This document shows, piece by piece, positions 1 through 7,999 of a stretch of DNA of 24,467 nucleotides. The stretch spans positions 1 to 24,467 of the forward strand of contig NBAY01000172.1 in NCBI GenBank assembly GCA_002794775.1, given 5' to 3'. This DNA is from Porodaedalea pini (Eukaryota > Basidiomycota > Agaricomycetes > Hymenochaetales > Hymenochaetaceae). Made by a program: the position numbers and the translations under genes. The notes under the pieces were generated by a model. That model worked only from the letters and a program-made list of their open reading frames with translations. It was not told the DNA's origin and ran no database searches. Positions within the stretch are counted from its first letter, which is position 1, and each line of letters begins with the position of its first letter.

Positions 1-366
1 AAGCGTTCGAACGAGTGGATACGAAGTGGAAAGAGTGCTCGAGCACGCATATAGTGGGATACGGAATGAATATACAGGAAATGAAGCGTTCGAGTGTGAA
101 TAGGACGTGGTATGAGTGTTCGAATGGGTGTATGAAAGTATTTGAACGTATGTATGAGGTTACTAATGGATCATATGAAAGATTCGAAGGTATATTGACG
201 CTCGAATGGCCGAGTGTGACCATTCGAGCGTGTGAAATGCGAAGTGTAAGATAGACAGTGATGAAACGAAGTGCTTGACTGTGTTTATGGGGTTTGTATC
301 TGTATATAATAATAAATAAAGCGGGTGGTATGCTGGGACGGCTGACGCCTAAGCGCGAATCGAGCG
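1..366. other. Non-coding flank downstream of the retrotransposon pol
   Basis: No convincing gene. The only open frame (15-254, +) gives a protein I do not recognise, in a region dominated by repeated TTCGA cores. Because pol runs toward this end on the minus strand, the stretch could be the element's remaining 3' UTR or LTR, or host DNA next to a truncation. I see no polypurine tract and no match to the region beyond gag (5000-5480), so I cannot call it an LTR. An AT-rich patch lies at about 300-320. Confidence 0.5.
198..231. repeat. 11-bp perfect inverted repeat (hairpin)
   Basis: Arms ACGCTCGAATG (198-208) and CATTCGAGCGT (221-231) are exact reverse complements separated by 12 nt. They sit in a stretch where the TTCGA core recurs many times between 5 and 230. 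Confidence 0.6.
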
Positions 367-3300
367 CTACACCGAAGCTCCTGCCGTTCGGTCATGGTAG
401 CGTTTCATGTCGTCTGCCGCTTTGACCAGGTTGTCCTTCGCGACACGATGAGTCTCTTTTATGTGCTTCGCGAATTCTTCTGCCGACATGTTGGTAGACG
501 AGGTTCGTGTCGTGTCAAAGCTCAAGGGGTGACGTCCTGTGTTCGCGTAGAAAGGGGACATCCTCGTCGCCGAATGTTCGCGGTTATTGTACGCAAACTC
601 TGCGAGGGGGAGCCAGTCCTTCCAGTCCGATTGGCGATGGTTCACGAAGAGCCTAAGATACTGTTCGAGCTCTTGGTTAACACGTTCTGTCTGACCATCT
701 GTCTGTGGGTGGTACGCCGTCGACGGGTTGCCTTCGATGTGTAGGAGTTTGTACAGCTCCTTCATCATTGATGCGTCAAACTGTGTGCCTCGGTCATGGA
801 TGATCTTCTTCGGCAAGCCGTGAAGGCGGAAGACTTGGTCTCGGTACAGCTGGGCCATGCCTTCTGCTGACAGCCTTGTCGTCGTCGGGATCGCGTGCAT
901 TTGTTTCGAGAACCTGTCGACGAAGACACAGATTGCGTTGTGCCCCTTGGAGTCTGGGAGTTCTCCGATGAGGTCGACCGTGACGATTTCCCATGGGCCT
1001 TCCGGGATCGTGTTCGGGTGAAGTGGCCTTGATCTCGATGTTCTCAGAGCCTTCGTCCGCTGGCAACGGTCGCATCCTCGGACGTATGCTCGAACGTCGG
1101 AGAACATCGACGCCCACCAGAAGTCTCGACGTACCAGTTCGACCGTCTTTGACGATCCGGGATGTCCTGCCAGGGTCGAGTCGTGGCATTCCCGTAAAAC
1201 CGCTTCCTTCATCGTCGACGGCACATACACCTTGCCTTTCATCCGCCACAGCCCATCGGCCTTCGTCATTCCCGTTGGTCTTTCCGACTCGTCCTGCGCC
1301 CTCTGCGCGTCACCCACTCGTTCCAACACTTCCTCACGCGACGTCCTCACCACTCCACGGTTCAGCCACTTGTCCTTGATGAACACGACGTCATCGTTGT
1401 CATCCTTTCCCTCATCGTAGCCTGCTTTGCGTGACAGTAGGTCCGCCTTGCCCATCGTCTTCCCCGACTTGTGCTCGAGGTGGAAGTCGAATTCCTCGAG
1501 TTCTGTCCGCCAGCGAGCTTGTCGATAGCTCAGTTTCTGTGCCGACCTGAAGTAGGTGAGGTTGGCATGGTCGGACCAGATCTCGATCTTGTGGCGAGCG
1601 CCCAGGAGGTATTGACGCCATTCCTTGAGTGCCGAGATGATTGCGAGCATTTCCTTGTCGTAGATCTCGTAGTTTCGTTCGGCCGGTAGGAGCGCTTCTG
1701 ACCTATAGGCGACTACCCTCCACTTGCCTTCCTGTTTCTGCAATAGCACGCCTCCTAGTGCGAAGTTCGACGAGTCCGCCTCAACGCGGAAAGGGCCCTC
1801 GTCGTTGGCGATGGCCAGGACTGGAGGTGAGCAGAGACGTCGTCTCAGCTCCTCGAACGCCTCCTGCTGTTCGGTCTCCCATACCCAGTCCTTCTTGCCC
1901 GTCAGCGACGTCAGCGGATGGACCACTTTGCTGTAGTCCTTGATGAATCGTCGTAGCCAATTACCCATGCCGAGGAACTGTTGTAGCTCCTTGAGGTTTC
2001 GTGGGACTGGCCAGTTCGCAATCGCTTCCGTCTTTGCCGGGTCTGCCTTGATCTCGCCGTTGCCGATGATGTGACCGAGATACTTAACGACCTTGGCATC
2101 GAATTCGCACTTTTCCGGTTTCAAGTACAGGCCGTTTTCCCGGAGGATCTGAAGTACACGCCTCGACGTGTCGATGTGCTCCTCAATGGTTTCTGAGAGG
2201 ATCAGTATGTCGTCGAGGTATACGATGATCAGGTTTGCGTAGATCAGTTCTTTGAAGATGTGGTTGACGAACGCTTGGAACGTCGCCGGCGCATTACAAA
2301 GACCGAAAAACATGACTGTTGGCTCGAAGAGGCCCATGTTCGTGCGAAATGCCGCCTTCCACTCGTCGCCTTCGCGGATCCGGACGTTGTAGTACCCCCA
2401 GCGAAGGTCAAGCTTAGTAATGTACTTCGCCTTCTTGACCTTATCAACAAGTTCGTCGATGAGAGGGAGGGGGTACTTATTCTTGATCGTGCCGTCGTTG
2501 AGTTTGCGGTAATCCTGGATCGGGCGTAGCGATTTGTCGGCCTTCTTTATGAAGAAGAAAGGCGACGCCATGGGCGATATCGACCGTCGGATGCGACCTG
2601 ACTTTAGATTTTCATCGAGGAAGTCCTTGAGCGACTGCTGCTCAGTTGGCGTGAGCGGGTAGATCTTACAGTCACTTGGTTTGAAGTCGGGCTTCAAGTC
2701 GATGACGTGGTCCCAGGGGCGATGTTCCGGTAGCTTTTCAAAACCTTTTTCGCTAAAAACATCGGCGTAGTCGTTGAGGTATGCGGGCCAGGACGTCTTG
2801 TCCATTCGCATCTCTCTCACCCCCTTCGTCTCTTCCACTGCTCTCCACACCTTCTGCATGCCTTCCTCCACATTCCTCTCCACCACACATTCACTCGGGC
2901 AACGCGTAAAGTCGAGTGTTCCCGTTTTCCAGTCGACTTCCGGGTTGTGTTTACGAAGCCAGTCATACCCTAGAAAGATGTTGGACGATGCCAATGAGGT
3001 CACCGCCAGGACGATCTGTTCTTTATGTTGACCGATCGTAAGTTCGACGTCGACGTACTCCTCGATCAATCCGGCTTCGTTGTGTGTGCCGTCGGCATTG
3101 AGCACCGCAAGGGGTCGAATATAACGCTTCGTCTCCAGTCCGTACTGTTCGACGAACCTTACGTCAATGCACGATCCTGTACATCCCGAATCTACGAGTG
3201 CGTGTGCGTCCACCTCCCTCACTTCACCTTCCATTCTGTGTCCGACGTTCAGGAGAAGGTCCAGCTGGCGTCCGCCAGTTCCTCTCATGAACAGCTGTTC

Positions 3301-3498
3301 ATATTCCTCCCTTTCTTTCACACCGGTAGAGACTTCGTAATCGGGAAAACCATCGACGTTGTTCGCATCTACGTATTGTACAAACGGTTGGTTATATTTT
3401 AGCGGATCCGGATTCGAAGTCTCTTGTTCTTCTTGGTCAGTCGCCCCGATGGCTACGCCTGACCACTCGCAAAACCCTGCGAGTCGACGACCTCTTCG
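367..3498 (-). CDS. Ty3/gypsy Pol polyprotein (PR-RT-RNaseH-IN), C-terminally truncated
   Basis: The frame is open from 3498 to the TAG at 369-367. It has no credible ATG start (the apparent first residue at 3321 is a GTG codon), so it is best read as a -1 frameshift product of gag. Domain order: aspartic protease with the DSG active-site triad and a GYDWL motif; reverse transcriptase with YLDD; RNase H with its catalytic D, E and D (EADSS, KEMLA, WSDHA); integrase with an HHCC zinc-binding region (CDRC), then the DDE core with D in VTVDLIG, D in HDRGTQF and E in QTERVN. Protein synthesis would give the enzymes that copy and integrate the element. The reading stops right after a YHDR motif, where relatives continue for well over a hundred residues. 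No internal stop or frameshift is seen. Confidence 0.9.
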   Translation of the reverse strand, partial: RRGRRLAGFCEWSGVAIGATDQEEQETSNPDPLKYNQPFVQYVDANNVDGFPDYEVSTGVKEREEYEQLFMRGTGGRQLDLLLNVGHRMEGEVREVDAHALVDSGCTGSCIDVRFVEQYGLETKRYIRPLAVLNADGTHNEAGLIEEYVDVELTIGQHKEQIVLAVTSLASSNIFLGYDWLRKHNPEVDWKTGTLDFTRCPSECVVERNVEEGMQKVWRAVEETKGVREMRMDKTSWPAYLNDYADVFSEKGFEKLPEHRPWDHVIDLKPDFKPSDCKIYPLTPTEQQSLKDFLDENLKSGRIRRSISPMASPFFFIKKADKSLRPIQDYRKLNDGTIKNKYPLPLIDELVDKVKKAKYITKLDLRWGYYNVRIREGDEWKAAFRTNMGLFEPTVMFFGLCNAPATFQAFVNHIFKELIYANLIIVYLDDILILSETIEEHIDTSRRVLQILRENGLYLKPEKCEFDAKVVKYLGHIIGNGEIKADPAKTEAIANWPVPRNLKELQQFLGMGNWLRRFIKDYSKVVHPLTSLTGKKDWVWETEQQEAFEELRRRLCSPPVLAIANDEGPFRVEADSSNFALGGVLLQKQEGKWRVVAYRSEALLPAERNYEIYDKEMLAIISALKEWRQYLLGARHKIEIWSDHANLTYFRSAQKLSYRQARWRTELEEFDFHLEHKSGKTMGKADLLSRKAGYDEGKDDNDDVVFIKDKWLNRGVVRTSREEVLERVGDAQRAQDESERPTGMTKADGLWRMKGKVYVPSTMKEAVLRECHDSTLAGHPGSSKTVELVRRDFWWASMFSDVRAYVRGCDRCQRTKALRTSRSRPLHPNTIPEGPWEIVTVDLIGELPDSKGHNAICVFVDRFSKQMHAIPTTTRLSAEGMAQLYRDQVFRLHGLPKKIIHDRGTQFDASMMKELYKLLHIEGNPSTAYHPQTDGQTERVNQELEQYLRLFVNHRQSDWKDWLPLAEFAYNNREHSATRMSPFYANTGRHPLSFDTTRTSSTNMSAEEFAKHIKETHRVAKDNLVKAADDMKRYHDRTAGASV
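3434..3477 (-). promoter_or_regulatory. Programmed -1 ribosomal frameshift signal (slippery heptamer plus stem-loop)
   Basis: On the minus strand G GGT TTT (3477-3471) lies in gag phase as X XXY YYZ. It is followed by a 5-nt spacer (3470-3466), a 7-bp perfect stem TGGTCAG (3465-3459) with CTGACCA (3440-3434), and an 18-nt loop that contains the gag TAG. The pol frame is -1 relative to gag and is open from upstream of the heptamer, so slippage here would make Gag-Pol. No pseudoknot partner was obvious. Confidence 0.8.
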
Positions 3499-4535
3499 TC
3501 ATTCTCTTCTTCCTCCACATAGTCCTCCACCGTCGACCTCCGAGTGTCTACGACTTCCTCGAAGGCCGATTCCTTCATCGCGCCGAGCTCGTCCGCGAGG
3601 ATGCGGCGTTCGCCTGGTGCCATTAGTTCCAGCATACGCTGGATGATTGGCTTCCCCTGCGGGCACTTGTCCTTGAAATGGCCCAGCCCGCCGCAGATCC
3701 AGCACGCGCGTCGTCGTTGCGCCTCGTTCATTGAGACGTCCATCGGTTGACCAGCGCCTCCAAAGGTGACGCCGGTCGCGTCGCGTCTGTCGACGTGAGG
3801 GGCCGCTACCTGATGGCGAGCCGGGGGTCCTTGTTGTTGTTGCGGGCGAGGCTGAGGTATGAACGGGCGACCTCGTTGGATTGCGCGGATCTGTTGTTCG
3901 CCTCGATCGATCTCGATGGCCTTGTTCTTCCAGTCCTCGTACTTCGTCGGAACCGGCGTTGATCTCAGGACTCCACGCACTACTTCGATGTTCATGGCGC
4001 GTTTGAGACGATCACAGATGATGCCGTCGTCCTTCAGTTCCGCACGTTTGATGATGACGTCGAGCTGTTGGAAGAACTTGTCTGCGGTGAGGTCCTTCTG
4101 AACCTTCTCCCGGAATTCCTTCAGCGCCGCCTCCTTGCGATTTGGGTCGTCGAACGAGGCGTCGAGTCGTTCCTGAAATCTCTCCCAGCTGTCGGTGAAT
4201 GTGACGATTCCCGACGTTGTCGACTCCTCGACGTAGTTCTGTGCCCACGTCGCCGCATTACCACCCTTCAGGTAAGAGAGAGCTACATAAATCTTACTCT
4301 CCGACGTAGGGTATCGGCTCGGGTTCGCGGATACAAAAAGAAGGACTTCTCGTCTGAAGTCGAGGTAGTCGTCGCCACCAGTGAATTCACGTGGTCAGGC
4401 GACGTCTATGTTGGGGGTCGGGGGGTTAGCGGCCGCGACCGGTGCTGGGGCGTTGTTCGCCTGATGGGTGAAGGCACTTGCAACGATGGCCGCGATCTGT
4501 GCCATTTGCTGTTGGTTAAAACCTTCTGTTGACAT
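3453..4535 (-). pseudogene. Ty3/gypsy Gag, interrupted by one in-frame TGA
   Basis: One frame runs from ATG (4535-4533) to TAG (3455-3453), 360 codons plus stop, broken only by TGA at 4397-4395 (codon 47). The N-terminal 46 codons are Q/A/P-rich. After the TGA comes the capsid-like gag domain (PREFTGG, SYLKGGNAATWAQNYVEE, a KEFREKVQKDL-type helix), then a basic Q/P-rich linker, a CX2CX4HX4C zinc knuckle (CWICGGLGHFKDKC) and an acidic C-terminus. The zinc knuckle binds element RNA during packaging (family knowledge). A C-to-T change of CGA to TGA would explain the stop; this is inference. The tail overlaps pol by 46 nt and contains the slippery site. Confidence 0.85.
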
Positions 4536-5131
4536 CGCGGGTTCGGGTGCGGGTGTCGAAGGTTCTGGAGGAGTCGGCGGTGAGGGGTCTCTGTTGGTTT
4601 CGCGGTAAGGACCCGGGGTCGGTGGTAGGTTGACCGTAGACGTTGACGGTGCAGGTGACGACAGAGCGGCTGGGGGCCACCTTGCTCTCCTCCCTCGTTC
4701 GTCTGATGAATACCAGCTGCGCCGGATTTCACTCCACCAGATGTCGTGAGTAACGCCGCTATTATTGGTCGCGACGTAGCCTGGTCGGTCTGGATCCCAA
4801 CGGGCTGAAGCAGGAAGGGCCCGTTGCTGTTCGTCGGTGAGATCTATCTTGACGTCGGCGGAGGAACAGGGATCGGTTGCGCGTTCGATCCGGGGTTACG
4901 CCAACGTTGAGCGGGTTCGTCAGCGAAGTTGATGACGAGGCGGTAGGATCCGAGCGAGATTACAAACGAGATTGTCGTCGAGGATTGAACTCGTCTTGTT
5001 ACCCACGTCCACGTTAGGTGCGTGCTCCACCAGAGGCTAACTCGTAAAGCCAGGGTCGGGAAATGTCGGTTGATATAATTACTTAATACACGAACGTCCG
5101 AAAACGTCCGGGCAGGGTTGAGGGTTGTCGT
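4536..5131 (-). other. Element leader upstream of gag, with ATG-less open frames
   Basis: Just upstream of the gag ATG the same frame stays open back to a TAA near 4898 (about 120 codons, no ATG). It reads as a W/P/S/T-rich segment followed by a proline-rich stretch. Overlapping it, a different frame is open from about 5128 to 4850 (about 90 codons), also without ATG. Neither is a recognisable domain. They may be untranslated leader, or an N-terminal Gag extension that has lost its start or needs an upstream exon. Confidence 0.35.
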
Positions 5132-5670
5132 TTAGGGGGTTTACACGTCAAGTCCGTCGAGGGGAGCGCTCCTCTAGACTGAGTGAAGGCGAGTCGACAG
5201 CGACGACGTACGCTGGGGATGAGCCTGGGTGAGGTTCTGCTTTTATGTTAGGCGGGAGTCCGGGAGACGACTCGAACTGGGCAGGCCTCGGCTGACTGTC
5301 GTCTGGGTCGTGCTATACTCGAGCGGGGACTCGGGACACGCTGTACTCAGGCTAGGTCGTCGCGGAGGTAAGAGGATTAATACAATATACACTACTACAG
5401 GAGGGGACGCGGTCTCACCTAGGTCGTCGCGGAGGTAAGAGGAAAAGCAGAACAAGTGTTCATGCGAGTTCCTCAAACCTTTTGTTCGCGCCGATTGTGA
5501 GACCGGATTATCTAAGTACTGTATAGTTTATGTAATTAGGAATGGAACGAATGAAAGTCGCGTGAAAGGAGTGTGGGAAATGATTGGAAAGATGATTAAT
5601 TATAATGAAAAAGGCGCGGTTAAAAGAAAAGAAATGGTAAAGGGAAAATAAAGGAAAAGGCGAAGGCTCG
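5132..5670. other. Presumed LTR-like and intergenic spacer, no gene seen
   Basis: No supported coding region. On the minus strand 5395-5380 reads as a TATATTGTATTAAT-like promoter element, consistent with an LTR of the gypsy element but unproven. A 25-bp direct repeat lies at 5352-5376 and 5419-5443. From about 5535 to 5668 the plus strand becomes strongly purine-rich up to the start of the LINE. Confidence 0.4.
5352..5443. repeat. 25-bp exact direct repeat, two copies
   Basis: The 25-bp unit beginning CTAGGTCGTCGCGGAGG occurs at 5352-5376 and again at 5419-5443, 67 bp apart, flanking an AT-rich stretch. This is typical of internal LTR promoter duplications, but no family match is claimed. 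Confidence 0.75.
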
Positions 5671-5673
5671 AGT

Positions 5674-7900
5674 TCTAACACAATTGACATTCAAGGTTTT
5701 TTTGACAACATTTCCCATCCACTCCTTATCGACCGGTTGACCCGGTCCAACATTCATCCCAATCTCATCAATTGCGTCTCTCATTGGATGCGCGACCAAC
5801 CCATTTCCCTTCATTTCAATCAGTTCTTTTCAGAGACTTTTATCAAACCCAATCGGGGCGTCCCCCAAGGGTCCCCTCTTTCCCCTCTCATTTCTATTTT
5901 CGCGGCTGCCCCTGCCATTGAAAATTATTACAAACAATTCCCCCATGACCGTCCTCTTATTGCTTACATGGACGATCACCTTTTGGCCGCGCGCTCTCTG
6001 AGCGTGCGCACCAACCTCATCCGTTTACGCAACCAATTCCACTTCCTTTCCTTACAATTTTCGCAACTGGGCCTTTCCATTGACCCAGAGTCTATCGAAC
6101 TTATCCATTTCACTCCTTCCAACCGTGATTATTCCAAACAATTCCCACAACAACCGGAACACCAACCATCGCTTATTTTATCCCCTTCCTTAACTATTCG
6201 CCCTCAATCCCATATTACATGGTTGGGCATTATTTTACACCATCACTTGCTCCCTAATTTACACTTTCAAGCACGAGCCAATAAAGCTCTTTCTACACTC
6301 CACCAACGCTCCTTTCTATTTCGTTCCTCTCACGGCGCCTACCTTGAGTACGCCCGCCTTCTCTATTTCAATCTCATTTGTTCTGTCGCTGTTTATGGCG
6401 CACAACTCTTTCCCAATTCTCCCGCCATTCGTACCATTCTCGAACCGGTGCAGCATCGCGCCCTATCCCTCATTCTTTCCCGCAGTGTCAACAAAGACGC
6501 AGCTGGCTCCTTACTTTCAATTCCACCAATTGACCTTTTTATTCAATACCAGTCCAAGCGATTCATCACCTCTTATGTATCATCTTCTCGTCCTTCTCTT
6601 CCTCCTTCGGCAGAAATCCGCAACCTGCTCCTTGCTGATATTTTCATTCCAACTAGCAATCTTTACCCTATTATCCCACCTATCCATTCACGCCTTACTC
6701 TAGTTCCCCTTACTTCTCGAAAAGACAGTCTTTCTGCAAGGCGTTCTTTCCTTCAACTTTTTAATCACCCTCCCCCTTTTCAATATTTTTTATTCACAGA
6801 TGGCTCGCTCATCCAGCGCGAGGGCGTCCCCACTGGTGGTCACGGATTTTCTATCATGCATAACCGACGCGAACTCGCGTCCTTCTCTTCGAGCGCACAT
6901 ACCCAGAGTAACATTCTTTACGAGGAACAGCAGGCCCTTCTTGCCGGCATCTCGCGATTCACTACTCTATTCACGCACTGCACCCATCCCTGTTACTTGC
7001 GCGTTGTCTCAGACTCCGCCAATTGCGTTTGCCTTATCTTCTCAGCGGACCCACTCCACGCCGCTTTTATCACCGCATTTCGCCGTTTCTGCGGTATCTT
7101 CTTGGCCCTGCACCACCCCGCGTCTACCATTACGGTGCAATGGTTGCCATCCCATATGGGTCTTCCAGGCAACTCACGAGCAGATCATCTCGCAACACAA
7201 GCTTCACAGTCACCATGCAAAGTGCTCGCGCCGGTCACTCTACCCAATTTACACGCGCGATTTTCTGCTGACCTGTTATCCAAATGGCAGAACCGTGTCC
7301 TAAACCTCAGACACCATCGCAGTGCAGCCACTGCACCCTTTATCCTTTACCCAAGGCACCAATTACGGCCCTTTCTGAAGCTTCAGCCTGAGAAGCGCTT
7401 CCCCCGCCACCTCCAGTCGAGGGCGGTCGGGATCCTCCTCAATACCCATAATATGCATGAACGAAATCTACCACCCTGGTGCCCGGACCCTCTCTGCGTA
7501 CAGCATGACGTCCATCACATCCTTAACATTTGCCCTTTCTTTTTGCAACTTCGTCGCCAGTTTTACCATAAACCCGTCCTTCCCTTTTCATTCGCGAACT
7601 GGTTCGCCCCGTGCAACTTCATGCTCCTTATTCAATTTGCGTTCTTCTCCTTCCGTCGGCCTCCCGAAGCCATGCCCTATTATTCAGACCTCCCACCCAA
7701 ACTTTTATAATTAACAAACCCATTCCAATAACGGCCTTTTTTTTCGTCTTTAACGCCTTCCCGCATTCAGTAACTACGACCCTTTTTCCTTCTTTCTTTT
7801 TATTTCCTCTCTCGTTTTTTTTTCCCTTTTTCTTCCTTTTGTCCCTAGTAGTGCAGTTCGTGCAGAGTAGTGCAAATTATAAAGTCTGTCACACGTGCTC
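5674..7900 (+). mobile_element. 5'-truncated non-LTR (LINE) retrotransposon
   Basis: Homology-like sequence begins inside reverse transcriptase motif A (DIQGFFDN) and continues through RT and RNase H to a stop at 7710, then a T/C-rich 3' tail (about 7735-7845). Loss of the 5' end is the usual outcome of target-primed reverse transcription. The 3' limit is uncertain: there is no poly(A), and the tail runs into short repeats of AGTAGTGCA (7847-7855, 7866-7874). I could not identify target-site duplications. The insertion lies 3' of the F-box gene. Confidence 0.75.
5683..7710 (+). CDS. LINE reverse transcriptase-RNase H ORF, N-terminally truncated
   Basis: The frame is open from 5641 to TAA at 7708-7710, and RT-like sequence begins near 5683 with motif A. 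Then come GVPQGSPLSPL (from about 5857), the catalytic YMDD at 5965-5976, a thumb-like region, and a type-I RNase H: D in FTDGS (codon 6799), E in YEEQQALL, D in VVSDSAN (codon 7012), and a closing SHMGLPGNSRADHLA motif. The C-terminal end has Cys/His pairs (CPDPLC, HHILNIC) like those of fungal Tad/I-type LINEs. There is no start codon of its own, and the endonuclease and 5' half are missing, so it cannot act alone. The coding strand is pyrimidine-rich, giving many Pro, Ser, Phe, His and Leu and long open frames in the other plus phases. The intact frame suggests a fairly young insertion. Confidence 0.85.
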   Translation: MDIQGFFDNISHPLLIDRLTRSNIHPNLINCVSHWMRDQPISLHFNQFFSETFIKPNRGVPQGSPLSPLISIFAAAPAIENYYKQFPHDRPLIAYMDDHLLAARSLSVRTNLIRLRNQFHFLSLQFSQLGLSIDPESIELIHFTPSNRDYSKQFPQQPEHQPSLILSPSLTIRPQSHITWLGIILHHHLLPNLHFQARANKALSTLHQRSFLFRSSHGAYLEYARLLYFNLICSVAVYGAQLFPNSPAIRTILEPVQHRALSLILSRSVNKDAAGSLLSIPPIDLFIQYQSKRFITSYVSSSRPSLPPSAEIRNLLLADIFIPTSNLYPIIPPIHSRLTLVPLTSRKDSLSARRSFLQLFNHPPPFQYFLFTDGSLIQREGVPTGGHGFSIMHNRRELASFSSSAHTQSNILYEEQQALLAGISRFTTLFTHCTHPCYLRVVSDSANCVCLIFSADPLHAAFITAFRRFCGIFLALHHPASTITVQWLPSHMGLPGNSRADHLATQASQSPCKVLAPVTLPNLHARFSADLLSKWQNRVLNLRHHRSAATAPFILYPRHQLRPFLKLQPEKRFPRHLQSRAVGILLNTHNMHERNLPPWCPDPLCVQHDVHHILNICPFFLQLRRQFYHKPVLPFSFANWFAPCNFMLLIQFAFFSFRRPPEAMPYYSDLPPKLL

Positions 7901-7999
7901 TTCGCAGGCGATTCCAAATCCAGAAATCACACCTTTCAAAAGAGTGTATTAGAAAAAAGGCGATAGCACTTCAAAGCAACGAAACATGTTCAACTAAAA
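7711..7999. other. LINE 3' tail and spacer before the F-box gene
   Basis: No gene. It contains the T/C-rich tract 7735-7845, a pair of short AGTAGTGCA repeats, and about 100 bp of unremarkable sequence that probably includes the 3' UTR of the F-box gene on the opposite strand. Confidence 0.5.

Larger units (their letters stand above)
367..5460 (-). mobile_element. Ty3/gypsy LTR retrotransposon, 3'-truncated copy
   Basis: The span covers a Gag with a zinc knuckle, then protease, reverse transcriptase, RNase H and integrase in the order that defines Ty3/gypsy elements, all reading on the minus strand. Gag carries a premature TGA. Pol ends shortly after the integrase catalytic core, before the GDKVWL-type region and chromodomain that related fungal elements usually have (family knowledge). 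I could not find a pair of LTRs, a primer-binding site or a polypurine tract. The 5' limit of about 5460 is therefore a guess based on where promoter-like, repeat-bearing sequence ends. The copy is probably non-autonomous. Confidence 0.85.

Noticed and set aside
15..254. 79-codon plus-strand open frame at the left edge
   Set aside because: It overlaps the TTCGA repeats and hairpin, has no family resemblance and weak start context.
394..3402. Several plus-strand open frames opposite pol
   Set aside because: They are antisense to a well-supported Pol frame with all catalytic motifs and show no recognisable protein features.
4406..4732. 108-codon minus frame starting upstream of gag
   Set aside because: It lies in a different phase from Gag, is an Arg/His/Pro-rich artefact, and the gag frame explains this region.
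1..5480. A matched pair of LTRs around the gypsy element
   Set aside because: I compared 1-366 with 5000-5480 by eye and found no shared block; the 25-bp repeats are both on one side.
6344..7303. Additional plus-strand open frames of 82-167 codons inside the LINE
   Set aside because: They overlap the RT-RNase H frame in other phases. The pyrimidine-rich strand rarely forms stop codons, which explains their length.
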